NCBI GenBank assembly: GCA_037974965.1
Contig: JBBPFI010000001.1
Location: 1 to 64,000 of the forward strand
Reading direction: 5' to 3'
Length of the DNA stretch: 64,000 bases
Origin: Dacryopinax spathularia
Lineage: Eukaryota > Basidiomycota > Dacrymycetes > Dacrymycetales > Dacrymycetaceae
The position numbers and the translations under genes are program-made. Of this stretch, positions 45,587 to 59,647 are shown piece by piece. Each line of letters begins with the position of its first letter. The first letter of the stretch is position 1. Below the pieces are notes generated by a model. That model was not told the DNA's origin, ran no database searches, and saw only the letters and a program-made list of their open reading frames with translations.

Positions 45587-48500
45587 TTACTCGTAGATAG
45601 CAACATAGCCGGCGTTGCCGACGAAGCCGCCCATGGCTGGTCCAAGCTCAGGAGAACGCAAGCTACCGGATCCCGTCCATTCGGCGCGAAGGCGAGCAAA
45701 GACAGCACGAAGCGTAGCGGATGCGCCCTTCTCCATGGTGAAAGTAATCACCGTCGGACCGCTGAAATTCTGGTTTGGGTCGGGAGAAGCAGCCACGGAA
45801 GGTGTGATCGGCGTCAGGAGAGGGTTCGAAGTCGGTGGGGTCATGGTGTGCCCAGCGCCGCTGAAGTGGATCCTGAACTTGACCGTCTTGAACCACGGCG
45901 ACGTAAGCGACTCGGTGGTCCAGCACCGGAGAGACCAAGAGCCGCTTCCGGCCCCTCCGTCCTCTTCCAAGACAGCGTATACCTCCATTCTTCGGAGCAG
46001 CCGTTGACATTCGTTCCTGGTATCGATGATACCCATAGATGAAGTCAGCTGGTAGCGCTCGCCTTTGCCGCGGAACAGGTTCGCAAGCCAGTTCGACTTG
46101 GTCTCCGATCCGGTTGTAGATACAGGCGTAGGCAGTGGCGGCGACTGCGATGAGGGGAAGGCGTATGGGCCCGCCTGGAACGAACCTGCAGGAGGCGAGC
46201 CGAAATGGGATGGCGGAGGCGAGAAGAAGGCGGAAGGTTGCTGGTACGGGTGCTGATGAACAGGATGGAAGTGCTGTGCTGCAGGGTGCATATACGGCAG
46301 CGTAGGATTCATATTCAAGTTGGTCAGGTTCAGAGCTGGCGGTGGCTGATACCTCTTGTTCGGCTGGTCTCGTCCGTAGGGGCCGTTCATGCCAGAGTAT
46401 GCTCCAGGCATGGCGACCTCGCTGACCCGCCGCATGCTTTCCTGATGGGCCGCAGGATAACCGGCGCCGAGTCCCGTGTTACGCCGCAGCTTCCCTCTGT
46501 CGCCGCAAACAGCATTCTCCTTGTCTTCCTCGTTGTTCACCTCGTTACGGGGCTGAACCGAGTACGACAAAACCGTCATCCTCCGTTGATGACTCGAACT
46601 CGGACGGTATTCGGGCTCGGCACGTGGGCGCAAGTCCGGGGAAAAAGTAATCCGAGCCGAGTGCGGTGATTTGACGGACGTGGAAGGAAGCGGCTGAGGC
46701 GCAACAATCGTCCTCGTGCGTTGTGGTATAGCTCGGGGCGCGACCGACCGGCGGCGATAACCCGCGGCGTGATTGCTCCTGTCGGTATTCGCCGGTTGGG
46801 GAGACACATTGACCCAGGTCGAGTCCGTGCTCTTAGGCTCGGGTGACGTTGAACCGGGAGGGCACTGCACATCTTCGCCAGCGATGGATTGTTTGGCGGC
46901 ATCGGCCTTCTGCTTGAGGGCACGGAAGAAATCTTGCATGGCGAGATCTTCCTTGGGTACAGCAGGCACGCGGAGGCCCATGACGGTGCTCGGAAGAGTA
47001 GAGGGCAGTGGCCTATCCGGCGTCACGGTGCTGGGGACCTGCAGCGATGCTTCCTTGACCGGAGTCTGCTTCAACCGTAACAGGGAACTCCCGCTAAGAT
47101 CCATGTCCAGGGTCGTATCGATAGCCAAGTGAAGACCCAGACCGATGAGTTCGTTTCTGAGCGGTTCGATATGTGGTAAAGACAGATCCAGCTGAGGTGG
47201 TGCCGATTTCGGGGTCGAAGCTGGGCAAATTTCCAGCACCTCGTGAACAGATCTAGCGTGAGCGGACGCCGACGGCTCACCGGGCGCCCCGACGTTATCA
47301 GCTGTGGCAGCATAAACAGATCCCGAACCGGGATCTAGCTTCATGGGCGATGAAGACGCTCCCGTTTGTTGGGTTCCGTCCGCCGCATCCACGTCCATTC
47401 GCGACGTCGAAGATGGCGCGTAGGTTGACCGCATACTATCATCGTCATCGAATACCGGGAGGAAGGACTTCGGAGCATCTCGAGCGTCACTGGAAGTGCA
47501 GATGGTAGGTGGTGCAGCATTGGCGGTAACATCTTTGACCGGTACTGAGCTTTCCTTGGGCACACCAACTCTCGATACAGGTGTCGGCGTGGTCTCAAGC
47601 AGGCGACGCGCTTCCAGAGACCCGCGAGGGTTGACTGGGTTCGGCGTGTCCTTAGTTGGTGTAGGGGTGTTATCGGTCTGGTTCGAGGAGCGGGAGGTAT
47701 CGGCCGAAGAGCTGCCGTTGAGCAAGCGTAGCCTGTCCTGATACTTGCAAAGCAACCAGTAGAAGACCTTCTCCCAGTTGCCCTTATTTTCAAAGAGGGC
47801 TTGTAGGATGTCGTCTTCGTCGCGGTTGCGCCACAGAGCACGCATACCTCTCACGATTGCGAGCTCTGAGGTAGACTTCGGATATATAGGACGACACAAC
47901 TCTTCGCGTGTGGGTGGCATCGGAACGGCCGGCAAGGACGACAGCGGCGGATTAGCCCAATTGAAGAAGGGGTGCTTGAATATATCGTCCATCTGTCGTC
48001 ATAACATCAGCATGCGAACACGCCTCAAATTCTAACCGGCGCACCTTAATACGCCGCTCAGGATTGATGTCGATCATGCGATGCAAAAGATCCTGTGCTT
48101 CGTAGGGTAGGTTGCGAGGCATATTGAACTTCCCCTCCTTCACCTTCGAAAGCAGAACACGCATATTGGGATCATCGAAGGGCAGGCGACCCGTGAGGAG
48201 GGCATGCAAGATAATGCCACAAGACCAGATGTCGGCTGCCGAGCCGTGATACGGCTTGCCCGATATGAGCTCTGGAGCAGCGTAATGCGGGCTACCACAG
48301 CTGGTCTCGAGCATAAGATCGTCCTTCTGGAACGTAGCCATGCCGAAGTCGGCGATCTTGATATTCATGTCCTCGTCCAGTAGAAGGTTCTCTGGCTTGA
48401 GATCACGGTGAGCAACACTGAAGCGGTGGCAGTAGTCGACACCTCGCATGAGCTGACGAAAGAAGTGGAGGGCCTCCCCAGCTGGCAGCCGACCGCGCGA

Positions 48501-49083
48501 GCAGATGTGGTCGAACAACTCTCCGTTGGGGACGTACTCAAGTAGCATGTACCTGCAAGCACAGTGGTGAGTCAGTACACGCGTGCGGTCACCAGCGAAG
48601 GACGGACATATCCGTATCTGTCTCGAAGACATCGAGTAGCTTGACAAGATTGGGATGGTCGATGAGCTTCATGATGCAGATCTCGCGTTCAATAGCCATC
48701 AACAAGCGCTCGTCCTTCTCCGCTCCTTCGGCGAGCGCCGTCAGGGAAACGCGGGAGGTAAGGACACTGGACTTGGGGACGATCTTGACGCACGCTACTT
48801 GTTGCGTTAACATATGATGGGCGAGCTTCACCCTGCCTATACGTAGTAATATGAGCGCATATATCGAGCTTTCAAAGGGACACGTACCTGAAGCTCCCTT
48901 GCCAATCATACGCCCGAACCGCCAATGACCATGCGAGTCGACGTCTGTACGACGCTGTATCGGTCCGCCCATCGCTTCTTCCTCCTGCTGATAGCGAGTC
49001 TTATGAGGTCTACGAGCCGGAGTTGCCACCGCAACCTTATCGGTCGTGGAGGCGGTGGCAGATCCGGGTGCGACAGCGGGCAT
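45587..49083 (-). CDS. Gin4/Hsl1/Cdr2-like Ser/Thr protein kinase
   Basis: Five exons, with 3 introns before the large last exon: 49083..48888, 48836..48608, 48552..48045, 47992..45587 (four coding exons in total) give 1112 residues. The kinase domain covers about 54-315: IGKGASGRVKLA loop, VACVKIV Lys, HRDLKPEN (190-196), DFG (210-212), and SCGSPHYAAPE activation segment, as in AMPK-related kinases. A helical UBA-like stretch follows (RNRDEDDILQALFENKGNWEKVFYWLL). Then comes a long disordered region, and near the end a KA1-like domain (NECQRLLRRMEVYAVLEEDGG ... KFRIHFSGAG). This order is typical of septin-linked morphogenesis-checkpoint kinases acting at the bud neck or cell cortex. Intron 2 uses a GTCCGT donor. 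Confidence 0.9.
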
Positions 49084-49705
49084 GTTACGGTGGAGTATGT
49101 GAATGGATAGATAGAGGGGTGGTATGTAATCCAAGGATGAAAGTGTAATGATACTGATGAGTCTGATGTGAACGGGGGAGGGGGAGGGGGAAAGGGGAGT
49201 TGCGAAGACGAACGGATTGAAGGTGGGAAGTGGATGGGAGGAACGCGAAGGGTGGGGGCATACATCCAGCACCCGCGCGCGTATTTGTACGCGAGCGACA
49301 CAGGTGAGGTTGGACGCCGATCTTCGCCTAGCTTGCAAGCCTTTACTTCAGAACATCACATATCTCAGCAGGAAGATGTCTCTGCTGAGACATGGTTGTT
49401 GCGATCAGACCTCTTCGTCCATTTCGACACAGAGCGGCAAGCGTCATCGGATCGCAAGCTCAGAACGATTCACCATAAGAGCATGAGAACGACGCTCAAA
49501 AGATAGTCGACGACACAGTCAACGCCGAGCAATATTATATCTCAAGTTCACGAGTTAAGGAGGAAGAGGGGGCACGAGGGAGAGCGTGTCGTTTTGCACT
49601 GGCAAGTGAGTCTTGCCGAATTCGGCAATGCAAAACCCTGACGTCTCGCCGCATTCCCACGCTTTTCGCTGCAATTGCTGTTCCTCCAAGTCGACCAACC
49701 CAGAC

Positions 49706-50529
49706 ATGGCGGCTCCAGCACAATATGACCGATTCGCAGACTTGTACACACGATCGACTGCTTCAAGCCTACATAACGCGTATGTCCGTTGTTGTTGTGA
49801 TGTCGCCGAGAGTTGTTGCTCCTTCAAGCCATGGTCGTCACTGGAATGATGACTCACCTTGCATGTCCTAGCTATATCGAGCGACCTGCGATGCTCGGTC
49901 TCATCGGTGACGTGAGCGCTCTCCACGTCCTAGACCTAGGATGTGGATCGATGGTGCTAGGAGCGCGACTGCTGGAAGCAGGCGCAGCCTCCATCACCGG
50001 GATAGATGCAAGCAAGGGGATGCTTCGCCTCGCCAAGGCGCGCATCAGCCCAGAACGGGAAGGGGATGTCTCACTGATCCAGCACGACCTAAACGAGCCG
50101 TTCGACCTCACTGATCGACCAAGATTTGACCTGGTCACTTCCTCGCTCGTTATCCACTATTTGGAGAAATGGCAGCCAATCTTGACTTCGGCTCTGAAAC
50201 ACCTCAAACCGGGCGGTCGATTCATCATCTCCTGCCATCACCCATTCGCAGACTGGCTGAACCATCCTGAGGTTGGATCATACCACGGCGGTCCCACCCT
50301 TATAAGCGAGAAATGGAAAACGACCGAAGGCGAGGTGATCGAGCTCAGCTTCTACAGGAGGTCACTTGCTGTCATGTGTGGCGAATTCCACAAAGCTGGA
50401 TGGCTGATCGAACGCATCGTCGAACCGCAACCAACCCAAGAGTCGAAGAACTTGTTCGAGTCAGAGCGATGGAACCGAGTGGCTTCTAAGCCGAGCTTTA
50501 TCATCTTCGTGCTCTCTGCCCGCGGCTGA
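49706..50529 (+). CDS. Small SAM-dependent methyltransferase
   Basis: Two exons (49706..49779, 49872..50529), intron 92 bp, give 243 residues. Motif I is VLDLGCGSMVLG (DLGCG at 46-50), in which the usual second Gly after GCG is replaced by Met. Motif II ITGIDASKGML, the FDLVTSSLVIHYL segment and LKPGGRFI follow as in class I methyltransferases. The N-terminal QYDRFADLY block is common in small-molecule methyltransferases of the UbiE/arsenite type. The substrate is unknown. It is convergent with the sugar porter ending at 50667 (137-bp gap). The 49084-49705 region upstream is the shared divergent promoter with the kinase and holds no other gene. Confidence 0.85.
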
Positions 50530-50666
50530 CCCTGAGGTGGTCGCGGGTCATCGCGAATGTAAAGGTTCATGATTACCATGAATGATTCAAGTAAAATGTA
50601 CAATCATACAACAATCCAGTCACCAGAGATACCGTGAACCAAAAACGCCATGGATGAAATGCGGAG

Positions 50667-52589
50667 CTACGCCTTGTTGACCGTCTCGATGTATACCACC
50701 TCCTGCGACTTCTCGTCGATGGGCGAGGAGCCGTCATCCGAAGCCTCGGGACGCTCCCGACCCGGGATGTTGCCGGTGCAGACGTAGTTCTTAAACTTGC
50801 GTGCGGGCAGGCGAAGGTAGAACTGAACACGCCCATCAATAAACTGCAGCACCTTTGTAGAGAGTAGCTTACCATCTCATCGAGTTCTTCCAGGGTGCGG
50901 TCCTTTGTCTCAGGCATGACCCACCAACAGACGATAGCGGTAATGGTGCAGCTTGGGAACCAAATGTACCCGTACTTGGGACCCCAGTTCAGCGCATCAG
51001 GGTTGCTGAAGGCCCATTTAGCAGATGAGGCTAATATAGTAAGTGCGGACTCACATGAAGTAAGGTGCAGTGAAGGCCGCGAGCCACCCTTGCAAGAATC
51101 CAACGCAGGCGGACAAGCCGAGAGTCATGGTGCGGAGGCGTTGGGATGGGATCTCGGCGGCTATCAAAACTGTCAGTCGCCAGCAAGCACAGAGGAGCGG
51201 CAGCGCTTACCGAGCAACCATGCATATGCGCCGATGCAGCCATTGTAGAAGATGAGGTAAATGACGCCCATGCCGACGATGACCTTGCCGGTAGTCTCGG
51301 TGCCTGGCGCAGCTTGATAAACTGCAGCAGTGACGAGTTGACAGACACCGGACATGAAGATGCCGGTCAGGACGAGTACACGTCGGCCGACCTTCGTGAT
51401 CGCATACCACGAGAGCATGTTGACGATGACGCCAACTCCGCTGAGGATGCACGCGTTCTGGAACGGCTGATTGACCCCGGCCATCTCGAAGAAGTAGGTG
51501 CCGTAGGAGATCATGTACATCGCACCACTGTAATGTCTTAGTAATCAGGCGATGAGTGAAGGATACGTCGACTAACCTTCCACCCAGAAGAGAAATGGCG
51601 ACCAAGCTAAGAAGCGTTCGACGGCGATCGACGGGGTCTCTGAACAGGTCCCAGAAGGTGACGCTGGAGTTGTTCTTGACTTCGGCCTCATGAGCAATCC
51701 GGATTTCCTCGATCTCCATGTCAATGTACTCCTTATCCGGCCGAAGCCAGTCGAGAGCCTTCCTCGCTTCCTCGACCTTGCCGTGCTCAACTAGCCAGCG
51801 AGGTGACTCGGGGATGAAGAACATGCCGACGGCCAGAATGCAAGGAACGATATAGATGAGCGCCAGGGGAATGATGTAGCAGAGCCGACTATCGATCTTG
51901 GCAGTGAAGTTGTCGACCACTGTGCCGACCAAACTCCCTACGGAGCACCACCATTGGAAAACACCCATCGCCAAGCCACGCCAATGTGCCGGGGCGCATT
52001 CCTATCTTATGTTAGCCACATAGAGAAGTACGGACGTCGCGTGCTTACATTGATATAGAGCTGGCTGAACGTCATGAACCAACCGTTCGCAATTCCGATC
52101 AAAAGCCGTCCTGCGTACAGACCACCGATGTTTGTGGTGCCAATCATGATAGAGTTAGACATAGCGCAGAATAGGCATGCCAGCCAGAGGGAAGACCGGC
52201 GACCGAGGTAATTGCCAATAGGACCTGCAATGATCTTGTGAGAAAAACTGCTCCGCCGTCACGTCTAGTAGAATTACCAGCGGAGACTGAGCCGATGCAT
52301 GCCCCGAGCGTCATCAAGCTGGTAATCAGCTGCTGGACTTCCGGCGAGATGTTCCATCCAACCAATGCATTGGTATCCTGGTAACCAAAGACCTATCAAG
52401 CGATAGAGGGTAAGCGAGCCGTCTAGCAATTCATCAGGGCTGACCAACCTTCAAGAAGCCAATCATAGCTTGCAGGCCACCGATCAAGCCGAAATCAATG
52501 CCATACTGGAAGGGTGACATTGAGATAAGCGTGCAGGCGGCCATGGCCTTCCAGTTATGGAGGAGAGAAGTGCGCGGAAGGGCAGCCAT
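50667..52589 (-). CDS. MFS sugar porter (paralogue 1)
   Basis: Eight exons (52589..52449, 52392..52278, 52224..52049, 52001..51577, 51527..51211, 51160..51055, 51005..50873, 50822..50667) give 522 residues with about 12 predicted membrane helices. Sugar-porter signatures include GNYLGRR, PESPRWL, DPVDRRR, AEIPSQRLR and PETKDRTLEELDEMF. The first exon holds FQYGIDFGLIGG, the usual first helix. It acts at the plasma membrane by proton-coupled uptake if it follows the family; the sugar cannot be read from sequence. It is tandem with the next minus-strand porter. The splice joining exon 6 gives LAAEIPSQ where paralogues have LGGEIPSQ. Confidence 0.9.
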
Positions 52590-52677
52590 GTCGGGCGTGC
52601 GGCAAACGACTCAGAGACAGTTAACAGGTTGTGCTCCGAGATACAGAAGTCGGATCGTGTAGACACCAGCTGCCATG

Positions 52678-52684
52678 CTTTATA
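52678..52684 (-). promoter_or_regulatory. TATA box, sugar porter 1
   Basis: TATAAAG on the minus strand, about 90 bases upstream of the ATG at 52589. The plus-strand porter at 59648 has the same box at about the same distance. The rest of the 52590-53768 gap contains no gene; a GAGGAGGAAGCAC direct repeat lies near 53213-53252. Confidence 0.45.
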
Positions 52685-53768
52685 TCTTGAGCAACATTCT
52701 ATCACGAACAGTACCATGACCAGGCATGCGAAAGGCACGCATGAAGAAGTCCGAGTCAAATGACCTTCCCAAAATTGGCAGAAGGTTGGCAGGCCGCAGA
52801 TACCTGCTTCGAACAAAGATATACCCAGATAGAAGCGAACAAAACATCCGGCAAGCGGTCGGCAGCAGGGTTGGTGTGGGGTAATGCGGGGAAGTGTGGG
52901 GTGGACAGCCAAGGTCGCACAGTTCAATTCATTTCGGTTCCGTAAGATGCGTTATGGTTGGCCAGAACGGCTAAAGAAATGCTCCGTTTGTCCATCGAGT
53001 GCGGCAAGGATGAGCTTCTTTCGAAGCTTGAAGCGTCCAGTTCGTCCCTGACCATCGGCCTCATCTTCTGTACAGGCTAAACCATTGTGATTGTGTGGTC
53101 GTGAGATCTTATCTTGCGCCAGCTGAAGCTAGGTAACAGCCACAATTCGCTGTCATGCGCAATGCACGAAATGAAATTTCGTCGAAATGAGCAGCGTCAT
53201 CGGTAGGCCACAGGGAGGAGGAAGCACAAGGCACCATGAGGAGGAAGCACGATGAACGGAGGCACGTGCTGCTGGGATCAATGTTATATCCGCCCTCAAC
53301 CGGAGGATCCAGCCGGAAGAACCGCCGGAATCATGCCCCGAAATAGCCAAGACAAGAGAATGGACAGCTATGAAAGAAGACCCAGGTTGAACAATCTCAA
53401 GGTATATGTTGATGTTGTGCCTTGTCGCCAGAGAAACAGCTGGGCCTCGTAGGAAAACCGACGAGAGAAGAGACTTTGACTGGTAGCTCTCTGCAGATAC
53501 CCCACGTCGACGGAGGTAAGACGTTACAGGGTTCGCTAAAATAGGGTTTGACGGGTGCACATGGAACCGCGATATTAGTAGGGCCGTTTGTCCGGACCAC
53601 AAATGCCGTCTTTTCTGCACTGCGACCAGCATCTAGCATGGAAAGAGACCGGATAGCAATGAGGAAGAATATATCTAGCCAGGAGCAACCTCCAATCCCA
53701 TTGCGGCGGCCGCCTGCCCCTGCCTATCCTGCCCGAGCGGCCCTGTGCCACTGCCTCTTCGCACGCGC

Positions 53769-55701
53769 TCACACTTTTGGCAAAGCCTCGGGGACATATT
53801 CCACACTTTCGGCCTTCTCCTTTACCGGAGAGCTGAGAGAGTTGGCATCGGAAGATGCCGTCTCGCTTTCTGCCCGAGCTAACCCAACACAGACGTAGTT
53901 CTTGAACTTGCGCGCAGGGAGGCGAGCGGCAAACTGAACAGCGTAAGACAACGCAACGACCTGAAGTATCATTGCTCACCATCTCGTCTAACTCCTCCAG
54001 AGTGCGATCCTTGGTCTCCGGCATGACGAAGTAGATGACAATAGCGGTGATTGTGCAGCTTGGGAACCAAATATAGCCATACTTGGCAGACCAGTTTCTA
54101 GCGGGCGACCAGTCAGACGGACAGATGTGGAGCAGGCAGCACAAAGGAACTCACAATGCGTCGGGATTACTGTATCACCGAAAACTGTCAGTGATCGGAT
54201 CAAAGGTATTGGCAGATTATACCAACATGAAATATGGAGCCGTGAAAACCGCCAGCCATCCCTGGATGAAGCCGACACATGCGGATACACCAAGGGTCAT
54301 GGAGCGAAGACGTTGAGACGGGATTTCGCCGCCTTTTCGGTGATCAGTCTTTGTATGGACGAGACATCACTTCAATCAGCACTCACCCAGCACCCATGCA
54401 TATGCGCCGATGAGGCCGTTATAGAAAATAATGTAGACAACGCTGAGACCGACGATCGCCTTGCCAGTCTCTGCGGTTCCGGGGTTCTTCGTGTATACGA
54501 TAGCGACGACCAGCTGAACAAGGCCAGAACCGGCAATCCCGGTAATGACCAGGAAGCGACGTCCAACTCGAGTGATGAGCAGCCAGGACAGCATATTGGC
54601 GATGACGCCCACTGCCGTCAGGATACAGGAGTTCATGAAAGGACTGCCAACGTTGGCCATCTCGAAGAAGTAAGTACCGTAGGAGATAAGGTACATTGCG
54701 CCGCTGAGATGTGTCAGGTCTGTACGCTCAGTCGAGAGGACTGAGAAATGTACCTCGCGCCCAAAATAGAGACAGCAGCAATGCTGAGCAGCGTACGGCG
54801 GCGGTCAACAGGGTCCCTCCAGAGATCCCAGAACGTAACTCCTTTGCTGTTGGCGGCCTCTGCCTCCTTGGCGGCGACCACCTCGGCAATCTCAGCTTCG
54901 ATGACGTCCTTATCCGGACGAAGCCACTCCAATGCCTTGCGGCCTTGTTCGAGCTTGTTGTGCTCAACAAGCCAGCGCGGCGACTCCGGGACGAAAAACA
55001 TGCCGACGAAGAGAACGCATGGAATGGCATAGATGAGAGCGAGGGGGATCATGTAGGATGCTCTGCCGTTGATCGGGGACGTGAAGTTGTCGATGATCGT
55101 ACCAAGCAAGCTTCCAACCGAGCACCACCATTGGAAGAAGCCCATGGCAAGACCACGGAAATGCGGAGGGGCGCATTCCTGCCTGTTGTGAGTTACATAC
55201 TATGGGGCAGAGTTAATGACGTACATTGATATACAATTGGCTGAAGGTCATGAACCAACCGTTGGCGATACCGATGAGGAAGCGACCAGCATACAGCCCG
55301 CCGATATTCGTTGTGCCGAGCATGATGGAATTCGAGGCCGCACATAGGATACATGCAGCCCACAAAGCCGGTTTCCTGCCAATGTAGGCACCTATCGGAC
55401 CAGCCGAGAGCGAGCCGACGCAAGCGCCGAGCGTCATTAGGCTGGATATGAGCTGCTGGACGGTCGGTGTGAGGTTCCAGCCGTTTGGCGCCAAGGGATC
55501 AGCATAGCCGAACACCTGGCCTCATCATCAGCTTGCGAATGCTAGGACCAGAATCGTTCGTACCTCAAGGAAGCCGTTCATGGCCTGTAAACCACCGATC
55601 AGGCCATAGTCAACGCCGTACTGGAACGGCGACATAGAGATAAGGAGGCATGCTAGCATGCTCTTCCAGTTGTGAAGGAGCGATGTTTTGGGTGCGGCCA
55701 T
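53769..55701 (-). CDS. MFS sugar porter (paralogue 2)
   Basis: Eight exons (55701..55564, 55515..55225, 55178..54754, 54703..54387, 54332..54227, 54169..54155, 54097..53980, 53933..53769) give 524 residues. Exon 6 is a 15-nt micro-exon coding for INPDAL, bounded by canonical sites and needed to keep the conserved INPDALNW segment. Compared with paralogue 1 it lacks the second intron and has one extra near the C-terminal end. PESPRWL, DPVDRRR, GGEIPSQRLR and PETKDRTLEELDEM are present. Twelve membrane helices are expected. The role is sugar uptake by family; the substrate is not assignable. Confidence 0.9.
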
Positions 55702-56878
55702 TTTTGCTACTCTTCCGACCAGGCTGAGCGATGTCCAAGTAGACGGTGTGGAACTTCCCAAGTTGAAGTGGGGTAGAGATCAGACATGCTGGACCTCCTG
55801 GTATTTGAGCTCCTGGCAAGTGGTCTGCCAACATGATTGCGGTCGGAGCATCGCTTGCGGCGTCTTCTCGACACAGGCACAACACATAATGCGGCCAAGA
55901 AGCACAGAAGTCGGATCTCGTCCCACAGGCTGGAATGGAATTATCAGTCCCATGCTGTCGTTGTTTACTATGACGTTATCCCATTTTGTCCCTGTAGACG
56001 GTGGGGTAGATCTGATCTCCGCGGCTTCCGTCCAATATCTGAGATCGCCAGCAAAGCGAATACAAGAGCAGTACTCTCGCATGAGGCGGGAAGATCGATT
56101 GAGGCGAGAACATGGAAGAAAAACGCGGTGTAAAATCGCCAAGCTAGTTCAGGATGGTCTCGCATGGATTTGATAAGGCTGAATGGTTCCAATCGTCATC
56201 CCTTGAGGACCTCCCTCTGTGTACGCATTTGCGAAGGTTGACGAGCATATTGTCGCATCCGGTTGCCTGATGGAGGTATGACTCCCCAGCGTCGAGTACG
56301 TGTCCTATGATAAGACGAACTCCATAGACGTACACCGTACGTAAAGGGGCAGGGCGCCAGCAGGGATATCAAGAACCTCAAAACCTGCTAGCAAAGCCAC
56401 TTCAGAGAACGCCGGACGAGCCCACCAGGATATGTTTCATCAGGAGTGGACAGCGGCCATGCAAGGATCAGGGGTAGTCGAACAGCTTGCCTTCGTGGTC
56501 CTCTAGTTCGTTCGCCAACGCGTAGTTTCATGATCCAGCCTGAGGCACACTGGAGGAACATAGGGACGCGATCTGGAGAGCGTCCTCGGGAGCAGTCGAA
56601 GGAAGACGAGGGCGCATCAGGCAGAATTCCAAACAGACTCGTACCAGAAGGATCAAAGTGGTTAGGACACCCAGCAGACGCTAATGTTTAGAGAGCCTTT
56701 CAAGTTGTGGTTGTTCACCAGGTCTGGCACCTCAAAAGAGCGCGCATCCAGTTTACTCAGTTTCCGAGCGCTTCTTCGGAACCAAATTTCCCAAAGCGCG
56801 ATTTTGCCTCAACGCGTCTTTCGCCACTCTCAGCAGCCCGACGTTCACCTGTCCCTCCCCAAAAATACACAGGCGACA
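55702..56878. other. Divergent gap between porter 2 and RVB1
   Basis: About 1.2 kb with only short, unlikely frames. It must contain the promoters of both the minus-strand porter (ATG 55701) and the plus-strand RVB1 gene (ATG 56879). I see no clear TATA box, repeat or RNA gene. Confidence 0.6.
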
Positions 56879-58516
<1,638 letters not shown>

Positions 58517-59647
58517 ATTTGTGCTGTATCTTAGGCTGTCAATGTATTTTGGGCGAGACGATCTGACACAGACTTTGCTAGAATCCTGGCTGTACGAGCA
58601 GGTATTTGTCAAGCCGGGGGCGTACAGGGTAGGCAGCGTCATATGCCGTGACTCACATGCGCTTTCTGCGGGGTCTCGATCCCTTTGAGGTTGCCGGTGG
58701 GCGGGGTAGATTGTCCTTCATCGGTGACGCTCAACCGTGGTTTACATTGCCAAGATGAACTGATAAGCAACATAGTTGGCCTAGGGGGCACGAGCAATGC
58801 GATATTAGACTGAACCCGGCTTTGTTGCGTGATTATCGCCCACTGTGGCATAGCCGACGGCGAAGTCATAAATGATTTTGCCGCGCCCAAACCTTGTTGG
58901 TGAGCTAGGACAGTCTGAAGCGTAGCTACTCTAACGCGAAAAACGATGATTGTCAACCACCCGTTAGGTGAGACAAAGACTGGCATGTATTTTGGCTTGA
59001 TTTTCGTTCCTGAACGTGGTAGCTGGCAACCGAAGTTCTAAGAGAACACGAGAGGATTCGCGATTCGTCGCGATGAAAGCCCTGGCCCGAATCAGAATAC
59101 CTTGGCGCGTGACATCCGTGCCGTCATCGCCGCTTCACGGCGGTAATTCGAAGCTCGACCGGCATCGATGCACGGGCCCTTTTACCCTCCGCGTCTCACA
59201 AAGTTCGGCTTTCTGTGGACTACAATTCGTCTACAAGGTGGTGGCTGTCGCTTAATCTTTGTTACACTTCGGAGCTAGCCCAGGAACACCTCCAACTGCC
59301 ACTTGCGGGGATCCATGTGGTGCCCCGCATGGGAATGGAAACACAACGGTGGCCGCCTTTTCCGATCTTCGAGGAAACGGGTAAATGTATTCACCCAGTA
59401 TGCGGGACCAGATTATGGTCCAGCTGCCGGTGCTGCTAATTCTGGGAAAAAAGGGAAGCATGCATGCCGATGCGGCGCTGCGGGGGAAGCATGGTTTCTC
59501 CGCGTAATTGATGTGCGGGGATGCGGGGAGAAGTGATTGTCCGGGTGGTATAAAGCCCGGCTTCGAGTCAGGAACGGCCTTAGTGTGGGTTTTGCAAATT
59601 CCCCTCACGAACCTCGGTGGACGACTCACAAACCAGGCATCGCAGCC
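58517..59647. other. Intergenic region upstream of porter 3
   Basis: About 1.1 kb without a supportable gene. It serves as the RVB1 3' flank and the promoter of the porter starting at 59648, including the TATA box listed separately. Confidence 0.6.
59549..59555 (+). promoter_or_regulatory. TATA box, sugar porter 3
   Basis: TATAAAG about 95 bases before the ATG at 59648, framed by CCGGG and CCCGG. The spacing matches the box of the minus-strand porter 1, suggesting conserved inducible promoters after duplication. Confidence 0.5.
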
